From positions 37,161-101,160 of the forward strand of contig CALLVX010000072.1 of NCBI GenBank assembly GCA_938010765.1: a DNA stretch of 64,000 nt. The letters are read 5' to 3'. Source of the DNA: an uncultured Flavobacteriaceae bacterium. GTDB lineage: Bacteria > Bacteroidota > Bacteroidia > Flavobacteriales > Flavobacteriaceae. The notes beneath the pieces are model-generated. The model had not been told where the DNA came from. It did not search any database and worked only from the letters and a program-made list of their open reading frames with translations. The position numbers and the translations under genes are program-made. Below, one piece after another: positions 49,649 through 59,237 of the stretch; positions within the stretch are counted from its first letter, which is position 1, and each line of letters opens with the position of its first letter.

Positions 49649-50011
49649 CTATATTTCTATTAGCCCATCATAATCTACAATGTACTCTTCATCTAAATAC
49701 ACCGGCAAATTGTAATCTTTTGCATTTACAAGACCTACGGCAGCATAGAAGGTAGCCGCCTCGAACTTCAGGGCATGCTCTTTCATTTTATTTAGATCGC
49801 TTCGATAAAACTCTATATCCTTGGGATCTCCTGGATACGAAATACTTTTCACCACCACGAAATGAAGTTTTTTATCCTTCAAACAGACAAACTGCGGGTT
49901 TTTTCGAAGTTCGCTATTTACTGCCATAAACTCGAAGCCTTGTTCTTCCAACTGCTTGCCGACAATATTCATTGCCAAGTTATGTAGCTCCTGCTCTGTT
50001 AGTGGATTCAT
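49649..50011 (-). CDS. conserved protein downstream of nqrF, function unknown
   Basis: A 120-residue soluble protein (MNPLTEQELHNLAMNIVGKQLEEQGFEF) with an alpha/beta composition and no membrane segment. Orthologues in Flavobacteriaceae are often labelled NADH-quinone reductase subunit F purely because of position; it has no Fe-S or flavin motif and is not NqrF. The layout (helix, then FVCLKDKKLHFVVVKSISYPGD strands) is vaguely nuclease- or NTF-like, which is a guess. A terminator hairpin for nqrF ends a few bases before its start codon, so expression depends on read-through or an unseen promoter. Confidence 0.75.
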   Translation of the reverse strand: MNPLTEQELHNLAMNIVGKQLEEQGFEFMAVNSELRKNPQFVCLKDKKLHFVVVKSISYPGDPKDIEFYRSDLNKMKEHALKFEAATFYAAVGLVNAKDYNLPVYLDEEYIVDYDGLIEI

Positions 50012-50019
50012 TTTACCCT

Positions 50020-50049
50020 AAAAAAAACCGATATGATTAAATATCGGTT
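50020..50049 (-). terminator. terminator after nqrF
   Basis: AACCGATAT (50026-50034) pairs with ATATCGGTT (50041-50049) around a 6-base loop. On the minus strand a run of Ts follows, ending about 9 bases before the next ATG. It should end most of the nqrABCDEF transcript. Confidence 0.75.
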
Positions 50050-50093
50050 TATAGTTGGTACTGTATTACAAAACTTTTTGTAGCATTTAAAGG

Positions 50094-51401
50094 CTAGCCA
50101 CCGAAATCATCGAAACGGATATGTTCATCAGGAATACCGAAGTCTTCGCCCATCTTCTGAACTGCCTTGTTCATCAATGGAGGGCCACAGAAATAGAGTT
50201 CAATGTCTTCAGGAGACTCATGCTTACTCAAATAATTATCGATTACACAATTGTGAATAAACCCAACAAAGCCATCACCTTCGGCATCAATATCCTCTTT
50301 TACCTTCCAATTATCTTCTTCCATTGGTTCTGAAAGCGCCAAGTAAAATTTGAAATTCGGGAAATCTTTCTCTAACTGATAAAAATGGTCTAGATAAAAC
50401 AATTCTCTTTTAGAGCGCCCTCCGTACCAATAGCTTACTTTTCTATTGGTTTTTAATGTTTTGAATAAATGATACAAATGCGAACGCATCGGTGCCATTC
50501 CCGCTCCACCACCTACATACAGCATTTCAGATTCGGACTCGTTGATAAAAAATTCACCGTATGGTCCTGAAATGGTTACGTCATCACCTTCTTTCAAAGA
50601 GAAAATATAGGAAGAGGCTATTCCTGGATTCACATCCATCCATCCGTTCTTGGAACGGTCCCATGGGGGTGTTGCAATACGAACGTTCAACATAATTTCT
50701 CTACCCTCTGCCGGGAAAGAAGCCATAGAGTATGCTCTTTCTACCGTTTCTGGGTTCTTCATGACCAAAGGCCAAAGATTAAACTTATCCCATTCTGCCT
50801 GAAACTTATCTGGTGTCTCATGCTCTTCAGGATGTGCCGTTATATCAATATCGGAATACTTGATTTCACATTGGGGTATTTCAATCTGAATATATCCTCC
50901 CGCTTTGTATCCCATATCTTGTGGAATTTCAACAACGAATTCTTTAATAAAGGAAGCTACGTTATAGTTCCGAACCACCTTCGCCGGCCATTTTTTGATA
51001 CCAAACACTTCTTCGGGAATGGTAATCTCCATGTCTTGTTTTACCTTCACTTGGCAAGCCAAACGAGCTCCGTGGTTCAATTCTTTTTTAGAAAAGTGTG
51101 GAGTTTCTGTAGGCAATGCCTCGCCACCACCGGAAAGCACATGGCACTCGCATTGAATACAGGTACCCCCGCCGCCACATGCAGATGGAAGAAACACTTT
51201 CTGGTTCCCCAAAGTAGTTAACAAGGAGCTTCCTGAGGCAACTTCTACCTTTTTTTCGCCGTTAATGGTAATGGTCACAGGACCTGAAGGGGACAATTTT
51301 TGTTTGGTGAACAATAACAGGGCAACCAACGCCATCAATAGTATCATAAAAGACACTACGGTAATCATTACAGTTCCACCGGTACTTGCAGCTAAAAACA
51401 T
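50094..51401 (-). CDS. nqrF: Na+-translocating NADH:quinone reductase subunit F
   Basis: The NADH entry subunit of Na+-NQR. One N-terminal membrane helix (about 9-28) leads to a plant-type 2Fe-2S domain with LPSACGGGGTCIQCECHV and the fourth Cys in ARLACQV, then an FAD domain (RAYSMASFP) and an NADH domain (YVGGGAGMAPMRSHL, LYFCGPPLM). Length 435 is slightly longer than in Vibrio. Last gene of the nqr operon, 1 base after nqrE. Confidence 0.98.
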   Translation of the reverse strand: MFLAASTGGTVMITVVSFMILLMALVALLLFTKQKLSPSGPVTITINGEKKVEVASGSSLLTTLGNQKVFLPSACGGGGTCIQCECHVLSGGGEALPTETPHFSKKELNHGARLACQVKVKQDMEITIPEEVFGIKKWPAKVVRNYNVASFIKEFVVEIPQDMGYKAGGYIQIEIPQCEIKYSDIDITAHPEEHETPDKFQAEWDKFNLWPLVMKNPETVERAYSMASFPAEGREIMLNVRIATPPWDRSKNGWMDVNPGIASSYIFSLKEGDDVTISGPYGEFFINESESEMLYVGGGAGMAPMRSHLYHLFKTLKTNRKVSYWYGGRSKRELFYLDHFYQLEKDFPNFKFYLALSEPMEEDNWKVKEDIDAEGDGFVGFIHNCVIDNYLSKHESPEDIELYFCGPPLMNKAVQKMGEDFGIPDEHIRFDDFGG

Positions 51402-51402
51402 A

Positions 51403-52149
51403 TTATTCTTGTATTGCGTCGTTAAAAGAAATCTCCTTTTCGTCGATTTCGTCTTCTTCTATTTTCTTTTCAATATCGACCTTCTCAACAGTGGTTTCCT
51501 CCACTGCCGGAGCGGCATCATCCCCACCTCCGGTAAGCATGCCTCCAAAGCTTTGAAAACCAATGCCCATTAAACCGGTAATGATAAAAGTGATTCCTAA
51601 CCCCCGAAGCGGAGCGGGAACGTTTGAATATCTAATCTTCTCTCGTATGGCCGCAATTGCCAAGATCGCCAAGAACCATCCGATTCCCGAACTTACTCCG
51701 TAGTTAAGCGCAAGCGAAAAAGATTCGATCTCTCTTGCCTGCATAAACAAGGATCCTCCCAAAATAGCACAGTTAACCGCAATCAGCGGTAAGAATATGC
51801 CAAGAGAATTATATAAGGAAGGAGAAAACTTTTCGACAATAATCTCTACCAATTGCACCATTGTAGCGATGGTCGCAATAAAGAGGATGAAAGATAGAAA
51901 ACCAAGATTGTAATCTGCATACTCAGGACCTAACCAGGTTCCCAAAGCACCATCTTGCAATAAGTATTTATCTAACAACCAGTTCAGGGGAACGGTCACC
52001 GCCAATACAAAGATAACGGCTGCACCAAGCCCAACGGCCGTGGCTACTTTCTTAGATACCGCCAAGTAAGAGCACATTCCCAAAAACACGGCAAACACCA
52101 TGTTATCGATAAAGATGGACTTAAAAAATAATTCTATATGTTCTAACAT
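51403..52149 (-). CDS. nqrE: Na+-NQR subunit E with extended acidic tail
   Basis: Membrane subunit with six helices that helps form the ion path and binds the inter-subunit iron site; FAVFLGMCSYLAVSKK and NCAILGGSLFM are the paired half-channel motifs with the iron-ligand cysteines. The core ends near residue 200 (LTGGGDD), but the protein continues for about 45 residues, very acidic (EETTVEKVDIEKKIEEDEIDEK). Family members in proteobacteria lack this tail. Start overlaps nothing; nqrD ends 22 bases upstream. Confidence 0.96.
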   Translation of the reverse strand: MLEHIELFFKSIFIDNMVFAVFLGMCSYLAVSKKVATAVGLGAAVIFVLAVTVPLNWLLDKYLLQDGALGTWLGPEYADYNLGFLSFILFIATIATMVQLVEIIVEKFSPSLYNSLGIFLPLIAVNCAILGGSLFMQAREIESFSLALNYGVSSGIGWFLAILAIAAIREKIRYSNVPAPLRGLGITFIITGLMGIGFQSFGGMLTGGGDDAAPAVEETTVEKVDIEKKIEEDEIDEKEISFNDAIQE

Positions 52150-52171
52150 ATTATAATACTTAAATACTCAA

Positions 52172-52819
52172 TTAGTTTTCCTCTACCAAGGCCGGGTTTC
52201 TTGAACGCTGCACCCATATAATAATACCAACTACAATAAGCGCCGCTGGCGGAATAATCATAAACCCATTGTTTTCATAGCCGGTGGCATACAATCCTGT
52301 TTTTGCAATTGGATCTCCCAAGACCGGAACACCAAACAAAGTACCTGAACCTAAAAGTTCTCTAAAGAAACCAACGAGGATTAAAATAACACCATATCCC
52401 AAGGCATTTCCGATACCATCTAGAAACGACTTCCATGGCCCGTTAGCAAGGGCAAATGCCTCAAACCTACCCATAATGATACAGTTGGTAATAATCAGCC
52501 CTACAAAGGCACCCAAGGTTTTACTTAATTCATAGGCAAAGGCCTTCAATACCTGATCAACAATGATTACCAAGGTAGCCACTACGATCAACTGAACGAT
52601 GATTCGAATTTTAGACGGAATAATATTTCGCATCAACGAAATAACCACATTTCCTACACCCAATACGAATATCACCGAAATCGCCATTACTACCGATGCC
52701 TCTAGTTCTGCGGTAATCGCCAATGCGGAACAAATACCCAAAACCTGGATGGTAATTGGGTTATTGTCGGCAAGTGGGTCGAGTATAAGACCTGCGTCTT
52801 TTTTTGTAAGTAATCCCAT
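52172..52819 (-). CDS. nqrD: Na+-NQR subunit D
   Basis: Six-helix membrane subunit, symmetric partner of NqrE in the ion path. LGICSALAITAELEAS and TNCIIMGRFEAFA are the half-helix motifs with conserved cysteines (iron ligands). Length 215 is normal. The first base of its ATG overlaps the last base of the nqrC stop. Confidence 0.97.
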   Translation of the reverse strand: MGLLTKKDAGLILDPLADNNPITIQVLGICSALAITAELEASVVMAISVIFVLGVGNVVISLMRNIIPSKIRIIVQLIVVATLVIIVDQVLKAFAYELSKTLGAFVGLIITNCIIMGRFEAFALANGPWKSFLDGIGNALGYGVILILVGFFRELLGSGTLFGVPVLGDPIAKTGLYATGYENNGFMIIPPAALIVVGIIIWVQRSRNPALVEEN

Positions 52820-53577
52820 TATTTAACTCTTATTGTTTCTAAATAGTCTTTGTACAGATTCACACTTTCCTTGATCATTGCAGCAACCCCGTTACCTGTG
52901 ATTGTAGCTCCTGCAAGCGCATCTACCTCATTGTCATCCTTGGTGTTATTCAAAGGGTCATTGTTACCCTTTGCTACTGCAATACCAGCATAGTCCGTTC
53001 CTTTTAAAATGGTCTCACCTTCAAAATCATCCATAAAATACCGCATCTTTATATTGGCGCCCAAACCTGGGGTTTCTCCTTTATGGTCAAAGTACACCCC
53101 TTGAACGGTCATGGTATCGTCTAGGGAGATGAAACCCGAAATGGCATCCCAGAGGCCTTTACCGTACATGGGTAACACATAGAATTTTTTTGTGTCTTTT
53201 TCTCCTATGAACAAGGGTAATTTATAGGGCAATCCTTTTTTCTTGGCGGCCAATTGCTTTTTCAAATCGATGAGATACGCATTGTCGTCTTTCGTGATTT
53301 GCCCCTTATCATCAATAATCAACTGTTCTTTGATAAAGCTTGTGAATTCCCCTTCGACCTTGTCGGTAGGGATGCGATTCACGCTACCGGCATCCTCCTC
53401 AGTATTCTCGTTGACGCCCATGGCGTACAAAATATTCTGTTGCTTCTCAAAACGTTCGTTTTCCTTGATCCGCGTACTTAAGCCGGAAGCGAAGGAAGCC
53501 AAAATGGAGCCTACAACGATTACCATTATCGCTGCAAAAATGACCGTATATGAATTTTTATCTGTATTAAGTGCCAT
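52819..53577 (-). CDS. nqrC: Na+-NQR subunit C
   Basis: Periplasmic FMN-carrying subunit with one N-terminal helix (about 10-30). The flavinylation motif is AGATIT at 222-227, with T227 the probable FMN site (family form SGATxT; here the first Ser is Ala). ApbE encoded nearby would attach the FMN. Length is 252 residues. It starts 2 bases after nqrB. Confidence 0.97.
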   Translation of the reverse strand: MALNTDKNSYTVIFAAIMVIVVGSILASFASGLSTRIKENERFEKQQNILYAMGVNENTEEDAGSVNRIPTDKVEGEFTSFIKEQLIIDDKGQITKDDNAYLIDLKKQLAAKKKGLPYKLPLFIGEKDTKKFYVLPMYGKGLWDAISGFISLDDTMTVQGVYFDHKGETPGLGANIKMRYFMDDFEGETILKGTDYAGIAVAKGNNDPLNNTKDDNEVDALAGATITGNGVAAMIKESVNLYKDYLETIRVK

Positions 53578-53579
53578 AA

Positions 53580-54836
53580 TTAAACGGTTTCTGCTTTAAG
53601 TTCTTCTGCTTTACTATCGGAATCCTTCGGAAGGATAACCGCATTTTTTAACCTTTTCATTCTACGGTTTATGTTGCCGCGAACTACATAATGATCGATC
53701 GTTGGCGCAAATACGTTCATGAGTAAGATGGCCAAGAATACGCCCTCTGGATATGCCGGGTTGAAAACACGGATCATTACCGATATAAAACCGATCAAGA
53801 AACCATAGATCCACTTTCCCCTATTGGTTTGAGAACCAGTTACTGGATCTGTTGCCATATAGACGATACCAAATGCCAGGCCACCCACAATGAGGTGTTT
53901 CCAAAAATCGAAGTTCATTAAGCCGTAAAACTTACTGGTTTCACCGACCCAACCTAAATCTACCACCTGATTAAAAATCAAGCCCATCACCAAGGAACCG
54001 ATTACGGCGCTGACCATAATACGCCAACTGGCAATCTTACTAAAGATGAGGAACAACCCTCCTAAAAGACATAAAAAGGCAGAAGTCTCTCCTACCGAAC
54101 CGGGAATGAACCCAAAAAACATGTCGGAGACCGAGTATTGAAATTCTTTGTTCTGCGATAGGAAACCTAAAACGGTCTCACCCGAAATAGCGTCGGGACC
54201 CCCTGCCAAATCAACGGCACCATGTACCCAAACCTTATCACCACTCATCCAAGTAGGATAGGCGAAAAATAAGAAGGCACGAATCGTAAGGGCCGGGTTC
54301 AAAATGTTCATTCCTGTTCCCCCAAAAACTTCTTTTCCGATTACCACACCAAAGACAACAGCTACGGCCAACATCCATAAAGGGGTATCTATTGGAACGA
54401 TCAATGGCACCAACATACCGGTCACCAAATATCCTTCTTCTACCTCATGTCCTTTAATGACAGCGAATATAAATTCGACCACCAAACCAATTCCGTATGA
54501 TATGACCACCAAGGGCAATACTTTTACGATACCGATCCAAAAATTATCCCAAGTCAAAAAATGTTCCATTACAGAGAAATTCTCTGGAAAATCATTGATT
54601 GCCGAAAAGTGCTGATACCCCGCATTGAACATCGAGAACAACAAAATCGGAACCAAGGCCATGATAACCGTGTTCATGGTTCTTTTTAGGTCATCTGCCC
54701 CTTTAACATGGGTACCGCCTGCGTGGGTAATATCATTAGGACTGTATAAAAAAGTGTGGAATGCGTTGAAGGCGGGGGCCATTTTCTTCCCCTGATACTT
54801 CATCTTCAACTCATGCATTTTTGATTTTAGACTCAT
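53580..54836 (-). CDS. nqrB: Na+-NQR subunit B
   Basis: Large membrane subunit of the complex, about ten helices, carrying a covalent FMN and riboflavin. The FMN threonine is probably T221 in DAISGETVLGF (S-G-x-T form). GKEVFGGTGMNILNPALTIRAFLFFAYP is the conserved core segment. Length 418 matches the family. nqrA ends 3 bases upstream. Confidence 0.97.
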   Translation of the reverse strand: MSLKSKMHELKMKYQGKKMAPAFNAFHTFLYSPNDITHAGGTHVKGADDLKRTMNTVIMALVPILLFSMFNAGYQHFSAINDFPENFSVMEHFLTWDNFWIGIVKVLPLVVISYGIGLVVEFIFAVIKGHEVEEGYLVTGMLVPLIVPIDTPLWMLAVAVVFGVVIGKEVFGGTGMNILNPALTIRAFLFFAYPTWMSGDKVWVHGAVDLAGGPDAISGETVLGFLSQNKEFQYSVSDMFFGFIPGSVGETSAFLCLLGGLFLIFSKIASWRIMVSAVIGSLVMGLIFNQVVDLGWVGETSKFYGLMNFDFWKHLIVGGLAFGIVYMATDPVTGSQTNRGKWIYGFLIGFISVMIRVFNPAYPEGVFLAILLMNVFAPTIDHYVVRGNINRRMKRLKNAVILPKDSDSKAEELKAETV

Positions 54837-54839
54837 TTC

Positions 54840-56192
54840 TTATCCTATTTCTTGGTGTAACAAATCCAACCCTTCTCGAATAATCTGTTGATGTGGTTGT
54901 TTAGATATGCAAATAAATTCGGTCAATGAAAAATCTTCGGGGGCCACTTCATAAAGGCCTAACTGCTCCATTTCGTCCAAATCTTTTACCATACATGCCT
55001 TCAGCAATTGCATCGGAAAAATATCCATCGGAAAAACGGCCTCGTATTGCCCGGTAACCACAAATGCCCTATGTTCCCCATTCGTATTCGTGGTAAGATC
55101 GTATTTCTTTTTCGGTTGCAACCAAGAGAACGTGAGCGCCCTTGTGCTCGATACTTTGTTGAAAATCGGCTTGTTCCACCCAAAAAGTTCGTAATCATCT
55201 CCTTCGGGGATGGCGGTCACAGTATTGTTATAAAAACCTAGATACCCGTCTTGACTGCTCTTAGAACCGGTCAATACATCTCCATTAATGACTCTAAAGT
55301 TTTCTCCGTTCACGCCGCTTGCATATAAAAAGGTGGCGATTTCGGTACCCATTTTGGTTTTGTAATACTTCGGTGCCTTTACCGATGAACCAACTAAGGC
55401 AACAACACGCTCTGCATTGAACTTACCGGTTAACAGCAACTCCCCAATAATGACCAAATCTTGCGGAGAAACCGTCCAAACGGCTTCTCCTTTGTTGATG
55501 GGGTCTATCTTATTTATTTGGGTACCCACTAAACCTGCAGGGTGAGGGCCCGATACCTTGTGTAATTCAATACCTGATAAAGCGGCTAAAGGAGAATTAG
55601 ATCCTTTACCGATTGATACATGAACTTTACCTGGGGTCAACTTTCCCAAGGCAGTCAAAGCCGCCTGTAATTCCCGTTCCTTTCCTTGAAGGGCAAAATC
55701 AGGGTCGGCCGCCAATGGGGCCGTTACATAAGCCGAAACAAAAATCGCCTTTGGCGTCGCATCAGGATTGGCCACTATATCGTAGGGCCTTTGTTTTATG
55801 AAAGGCCAACACCCACCTTTAAGCAAAAATGCCTTGATTTCTGCTGCAGATGCCGCACCAAAATCAAGACTTCCCCGATTCACATGTTCTTGTTCTTTAT
55901 CGGCCAAAATCTTAAGCGTAAGGATACGTCTTCTCGCCCCTCTTTCGATTTCGATCAATTCCCCACTTACCGGAGAAACAAAATGCATGTCTTCGTAATT
56001 TTTATTGTAGAAAAGTGCTTCGCCAGCTTTGACCTCTGCACCTTCCTTGAGTAACATTTTAGGGGTAATTCCGTGAAAATCGTTGAGATTTAGAGCGTAA
56101 ACATTGCTTAAAACCGCCTTTGAGATAGTATGTTCCGCGGCACCTACAAGGTTAATGTTCAAACCTTTCTTAATTCGAATGTCTTTAGACAT
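54840..56192 (-). CDS. nqrA: Na+-NQR subunit A
   Basis: Soluble cytoplasmic subunit, first gene of the operon; distantly related to the RnfC/complex I Nqo1 fold, and involved in quinone interaction. IRIKKGLNINLVGAA at the start, PVSGELIEIERGARRRI (barrel-sandwich motif) and GPHPAGLVGTQIN are family marks. Length is 450. The -7 box at 56226-56233 gives a leader of about 30 bases. Confidence 0.97.
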   Translation of the reverse strand: MSKDIRIKKGLNINLVGAAEHTISKAVLSNVYALNLNDFHGITPKMLLKEGAEVKAGEALFYNKNYEDMHFVSPVSGELIEIERGARRRILTLKILADKEQEHVNRGSLDFGAASAAEIKAFLLKGGCWPFIKQRPYDIVANPDATPKAIFVSAYVTAPLAADPDFALQGKERELQAALTALGKLTPGKVHVSIGKGSNSPLAALSGIELHKVSGPHPAGLVGTQINKIDPINKGEAVWTVSPQDLVIIGELLLTGKFNAERVVALVGSSVKAPKYYKTKMGTEIATFLYASGVNGENFRVINGDVLTGSKSSQDGYLGFYNNTVTAIPEGDDYELFGWNKPIFNKVSSTRALTFSWLQPKKKYDLTTNTNGEHRAFVVTGQYEAVFPMDIFPMQLLKACMVKDLDEMEQLGLYEVAPEDFSLTEFICISKQPHQQIIREGLDLLHQEIG

Positions 56193-56225
56193 AAATGGTG
56201 GACCTTTAGGTTATCAAAAGTTGCG

Positions 56226-56233
56226 CAAATTTA
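56226..56233 (-). promoter_or_regulatory. nqr operon -7 box
   Basis: The minus strand reads TAAATTTG, an exact TAnnTTTG match, 33 bases before the nqrA ATG. Confidence 0.5.
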
Positions 56234-56316
56234 CTACTTAAACGTATGTTTTCATAATTATTGTATAGAAATTTGGGCAATACATCGATCTAAATTTTTT
56301 AGGTACGCTTTTTGTT

Positions 56317-56324
56317 TACCTTTG
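56317..56324 (+). promoter_or_regulatory. -7 box of the T9SS plug gene
   Basis: TACCTTTG matches the consensus and lies 19 bases before the ATG at 56344. Confidence 0.5.
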
Positions 56325-56343
56325 CCCAAAAATTTGCCTTTAA

Positions 56344-57588
56344 ATGCGCTTTATTCTTAAACAGATTGTCTTTTTACTGTTTGTGCAATCGCTCTTTGGC
56401 CAAGTACAAGAAGAAGTTGATGCTCCTTGGCATATCAAATCGATTATTCTGAATGGCCCTACCGGGGATCAATTTCCTGTGGTACAGATCGGTGAACCTA
56501 TTTATCTTGAGTTCGATGACACTTCGGCCAGTGAACAAGACTATTACTATAAAATAGTGCACTGCGATTACGATTGGACCCCCTCCGACCTTTTAAAATC
56601 ACAATACCTTACCGGAGTCGATAATCAACGTATTATTGATTACGGAAATAGTTATACAACTTTGCAACCATTTTCCAATTACCGCTTAACGATACCCAAT
56701 GACAATGTAAAATTAAAGGTAAGCGGCAACTACGTGCTTGAAATCTACAACAACAGTTATGAGCTTCAATTTTCGAGACGTTTCGTTGTCTATAAAGACC
56801 TTGTAAAGGTCGGCGGGGTCGTAAAACGGTCTAGAGATTTCAACTATCTCAATGAAAAGCAGGTCGTTCAATTCAATATCAATCCTGGTAATTTTCAACT
56901 TGTCAACCCCAAAAAAGAGGTGAAAGTAGCCATCATTCAAAACTACTATTGGCCTTCGGCCGTCTACAATGTGCCCCCCCAGTTTACCTTGGGAAAAGAG
57001 CTCGTGTACAAATATGATAAGGAAACCAGCTTTTTTGCAGGAAACGAATTTTTAAATTTCGACACCAAAGACTTAAGGGCCCCTAGTTCGGTCATATCAA
57101 GAATTGAAGTTACAGACGTATACAACCATCATCTTTTTAGCGATATTTTTAGAGTGAATGTACCCTACACGTATTATCCCGATATAAACGGAGATTTTGT
57201 GGTACGCACACTTCAGGGAGAAGACGATGCAAGGGAAGCAGAATATACCAGAATTCATTTCAGCCTTCCGTATGACCAGTTATTAAATCTAGACGACGTT
57301 TACGTATTCGGGAAATTTAACAACTACGCCCTTACCGAAGAAAACAAACTTACCTACAATGAAGACAACGGCATGATGGAAGGGGATATGCTTCTAAAAC
57401 AAGGTTTTTATAACTACAAATACGTTTTAAAGACCGAAGATGGTGTTACCGACCTTAACGCTATTTCAGGAAATTTTCACTTCACTGAAAACACCTATCT
57501 CATATTAGTATACTACAGAAATTTTGGAGATTTGTACGATAGTATCATAGGTGTGGGATCTGCAAATTCCCGAAATATCAGCAATTAG
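56344..57588 (+). CDS. type IX secretion system plug protein (DUF5103)
   Basis: A 414-residue exported protein (signal peptide MRFILKQIVFLLFVQSLFGQ). The all-beta body begins HIKSIILNGPTGDQFPVVQIGEPIYLEFDD, then YYYKIVHCDYDWTPSDL, both typical of DUF5103, the family that seals the SprA translocon pore of T9SS when PorV is absent. It would act on the periplasmic side of the outer membrane. This links the window directly to T9SS, which the two sorting-domain proteins in the 32-42 kb cluster need. Other T9SS core genes are not present here. Confidence 0.93.
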   Translation: MRFILKQIVFLLFVQSLFGQVQEEVDAPWHIKSIILNGPTGDQFPVVQIGEPIYLEFDDTSASEQDYYYKIVHCDYDWTPSDLLKSQYLTGVDNQRIIDYGNSYTTLQPFSNYRLTIPNDNVKLKVSGNYVLEIYNNSYELQFSRRFVVYKDLVKVGGVVKRSRDFNYLNEKQVVQFNINPGNFQLVNPKKEVKVAIIQNYYWPSAVYNVPPQFTLGKELVYKYDKETSFFAGNEFLNFDTKDLRAPSSVISRIEVTDVYNHHLFSDIFRVNVPYTYYPDINGDFVVRTLQGEDDAREAEYTRIHFSLPYDQLLNLDDVYVFGKFNNYALTEENKLTYNEDNGMMEGDMLLKQGFYNYKYVLKTEDGVTDLNAISGNFHFTENTYLILVYYRNFGDLYDSIIGVGSANSRNISN

Positions 57589-57695
57589 TTTATATTTATC
57601 CCTTGCCTTAATAGTGTGCAATTTGCTCAATAATGTTCGTTGACGAATTGTATTGTATTGACCGGAATGCCAGTTATCTAAAATGGGGACATCCA

Positions 57696-58838
57696 ATGAC
57701 CAACAAACCCACTGTTACCACAAAAGGAAGGTACCAACTTCAATACCGCGGAAATCGATGCCTCAATTGCGAACATCCGCTAGATATGAGCGACCGGTAT
57801 TGCCCGAATTGCTCCCAAGCAAATAGCACAAAAAAACTTTCGCTTAAGGACTTTTTCGATGAATTCTTTTCATCCTTGATATCCTACGACTCTAAATTAT
57901 TGAAAACCCTCTCGGCACTTTTACTAAGGCCAGGAAGGATTACGCGAGATTATATAGAAGGCAAGAGGGCTTCCTATACCAATCCGTTTCGATTTTTATT
58001 AAGCCTGGCAATCGTTTACTTTTTGATGTTGAATTTTTCGGGTAACCTAACCGATCTAGATCGTTTTGGTGAGTCGGCCAACAAACCGATAGAGATGACA
58101 GGCCCTTTCAGTTTTATGATCGACTCGCCCAAAGTAGACGAAATAAGAGAGGGACTAGAACAAAACCAACCTGAAAACGGAGACTCTATAAAGCTCAACA
58201 GTTGGAACACCAAATCGATTACCGAAAACCACGATTCAATAATATTGAAAGACCCCAAGGCTCATTTTCAAAAATTGGATGAAAAAGGATTTTTCGAACG
58301 GCTTGGACATAAATCAGAATTTTTCAACACCTTGCTTCGCAAAGACAGTGTCTATAACTTCAAGGATGTTCAGGAAAAATATCAAATAGAAGCTTCCTTT
58401 GAAAACAAAAAAGCGTTCAATGCCTCCCGTAGTGCCCTCAAGGTTTCTAGAAGGCCAGGTACCTTCATCAGCTCGATGATTTCAAAACTACCATTTTTGA
58501 TATTTTTCTTCCTACCCTTCTTCGCCCTGTTCATTTGGTTGATGTACATCAGAAAAAAATACACTTACACCGATCATTTAATCTTTAGCTTTCACAATCA
58601 ATCTTTGTTATTTATCTTGCTGATTATTAGCTTTTTGCTAGACACTGCTTTCGACTGGTCAACGAATGGAATCTTTCTTTTGATATTTTCCATTTATCTG
58701 TACAAAGCAATGCGGAATTTTTATCGACAAGGCAGATTTAAAACTATTGTTAAATATCTGTTCTTTAACACTATATTTATTATTTTAGCAACATTGTCGA
58801 TAGTTGTTTTTCTTACGGGAAGCTTGATCACATTTTAG
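57696..58838 (+). CDS. DUF3667 zinc-ribbon membrane protein
   Basis: A 380-residue protein with an N-terminal zinc ribbon (CLNCEHPLDMSDRYCPNCSQ, two CxxC pairs) followed by the DUF3667 core (SLKDFFDEFFSSLISYDSKLL, RPGRITRDYIEGKRASYTNPFRFLLSLAI). A hydrophobic segment follows, a long polar stretch (about 120-270), then at least three membrane helices near the C-terminus. Function unknown. In-frame codons from 57633 would add 21 residues; ATG at 57696 begins MTNKPTVTT just before the conserved part and is preferred. Confidence 0.88.
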   Translation: MTNKPTVTTKGRYQLQYRGNRCLNCEHPLDMSDRYCPNCSQANSTKKLSLKDFFDEFFSSLISYDSKLLKTLSALLLRPGRITRDYIEGKRASYTNPFRFLLSLAIVYFLMLNFSGNLTDLDRFGESANKPIEMTGPFSFMIDSPKVDEIREGLEQNQPENGDSIKLNSWNTKSITENHDSIILKDPKAHFQKLDEKGFFERLGHKSEFFNTLLRKDSVYNFKDVQEKYQIEASFENKKAFNASRSALKVSRRPGTFISSMISKLPFLIFFFLPFFALFIWLMYIRKKYTYTDHLIFSFHNQSLLFILLIISFLLDTAFDWSTNGIFLLIFSIYLYKAMRNFYRQGRFKTIVKYLFFNTIFIILATLSIVVFLTGSLITF

Positions 58839-58850
58839 AAGATTTTTATT

Positions 58851-59237
58851 ATGATCACACAAGTCACTAAAGGCATAAAAGTTTCGGTAAATACTAGTTT
58901 TGAAGGCACTTTCTTCAAGAACTATAAGATGCACTTTGCCTTTGGTTATACCATTACCATAGAAAATCAGAGTAAAGATTCTGTGCAACTTACTTCTCGG
59001 CATTGGGAAATTTTTGATTCTTTGAATGATCTTGAAATATTAGATGGCGAAGGTGTTATCGGAAAGAAACCGGTAATTAAACCTGGAGAATCGCACACTT
59101 ATAATTCTGGATGTCTTTTGGCTTCTCCAATTGGTGCTATGAAAGGGCATTATAATATGGTAAATTTTAGCAGTACCGAAAAGTTCAGGGTCTATATTCC
59201 CACCTTTAAATTTAGCGCGCCTTTTGCGTTGAATTAG
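58851..59237 (+). CDS. apaG: ApaG-family protein
   Basis: A 128-residue single-domain protein of the ApaG/FN3-like beta fold. Family marks: IKVSVNTSFEG, FAFGYTITIENQSKDSVQL, SRHWEIFDSLN, GEGVIGKKPVIKPGESHTYNSGC and GAMKGHYNMV. It was linked to Co2+/Mg2+ efflux in enterobacteria, but the molecular function is not settled. It starts 12 bases after the DUF3667 gene, so the two probably form an operon. Confidence 0.95.
   Translation: MITQVTKGIKVSVNTSFEGTFFKNYKMHFAFGYTITIENQSKDSVQLTSRHWEIFDSLNDLEILDGEGVIGKKPVIKPGESHTYNSGCLLASPIGAMKGHYNMVNFSSTEKFRVYIPTFKFSAPFALN

Noticed and set aside
49649..50011. Calling the 120-residue protein NqrF
   Set aside because: It lacks 2Fe-2S, FAD and NADH motifs; the true NqrF is encoded at 50094-51401.
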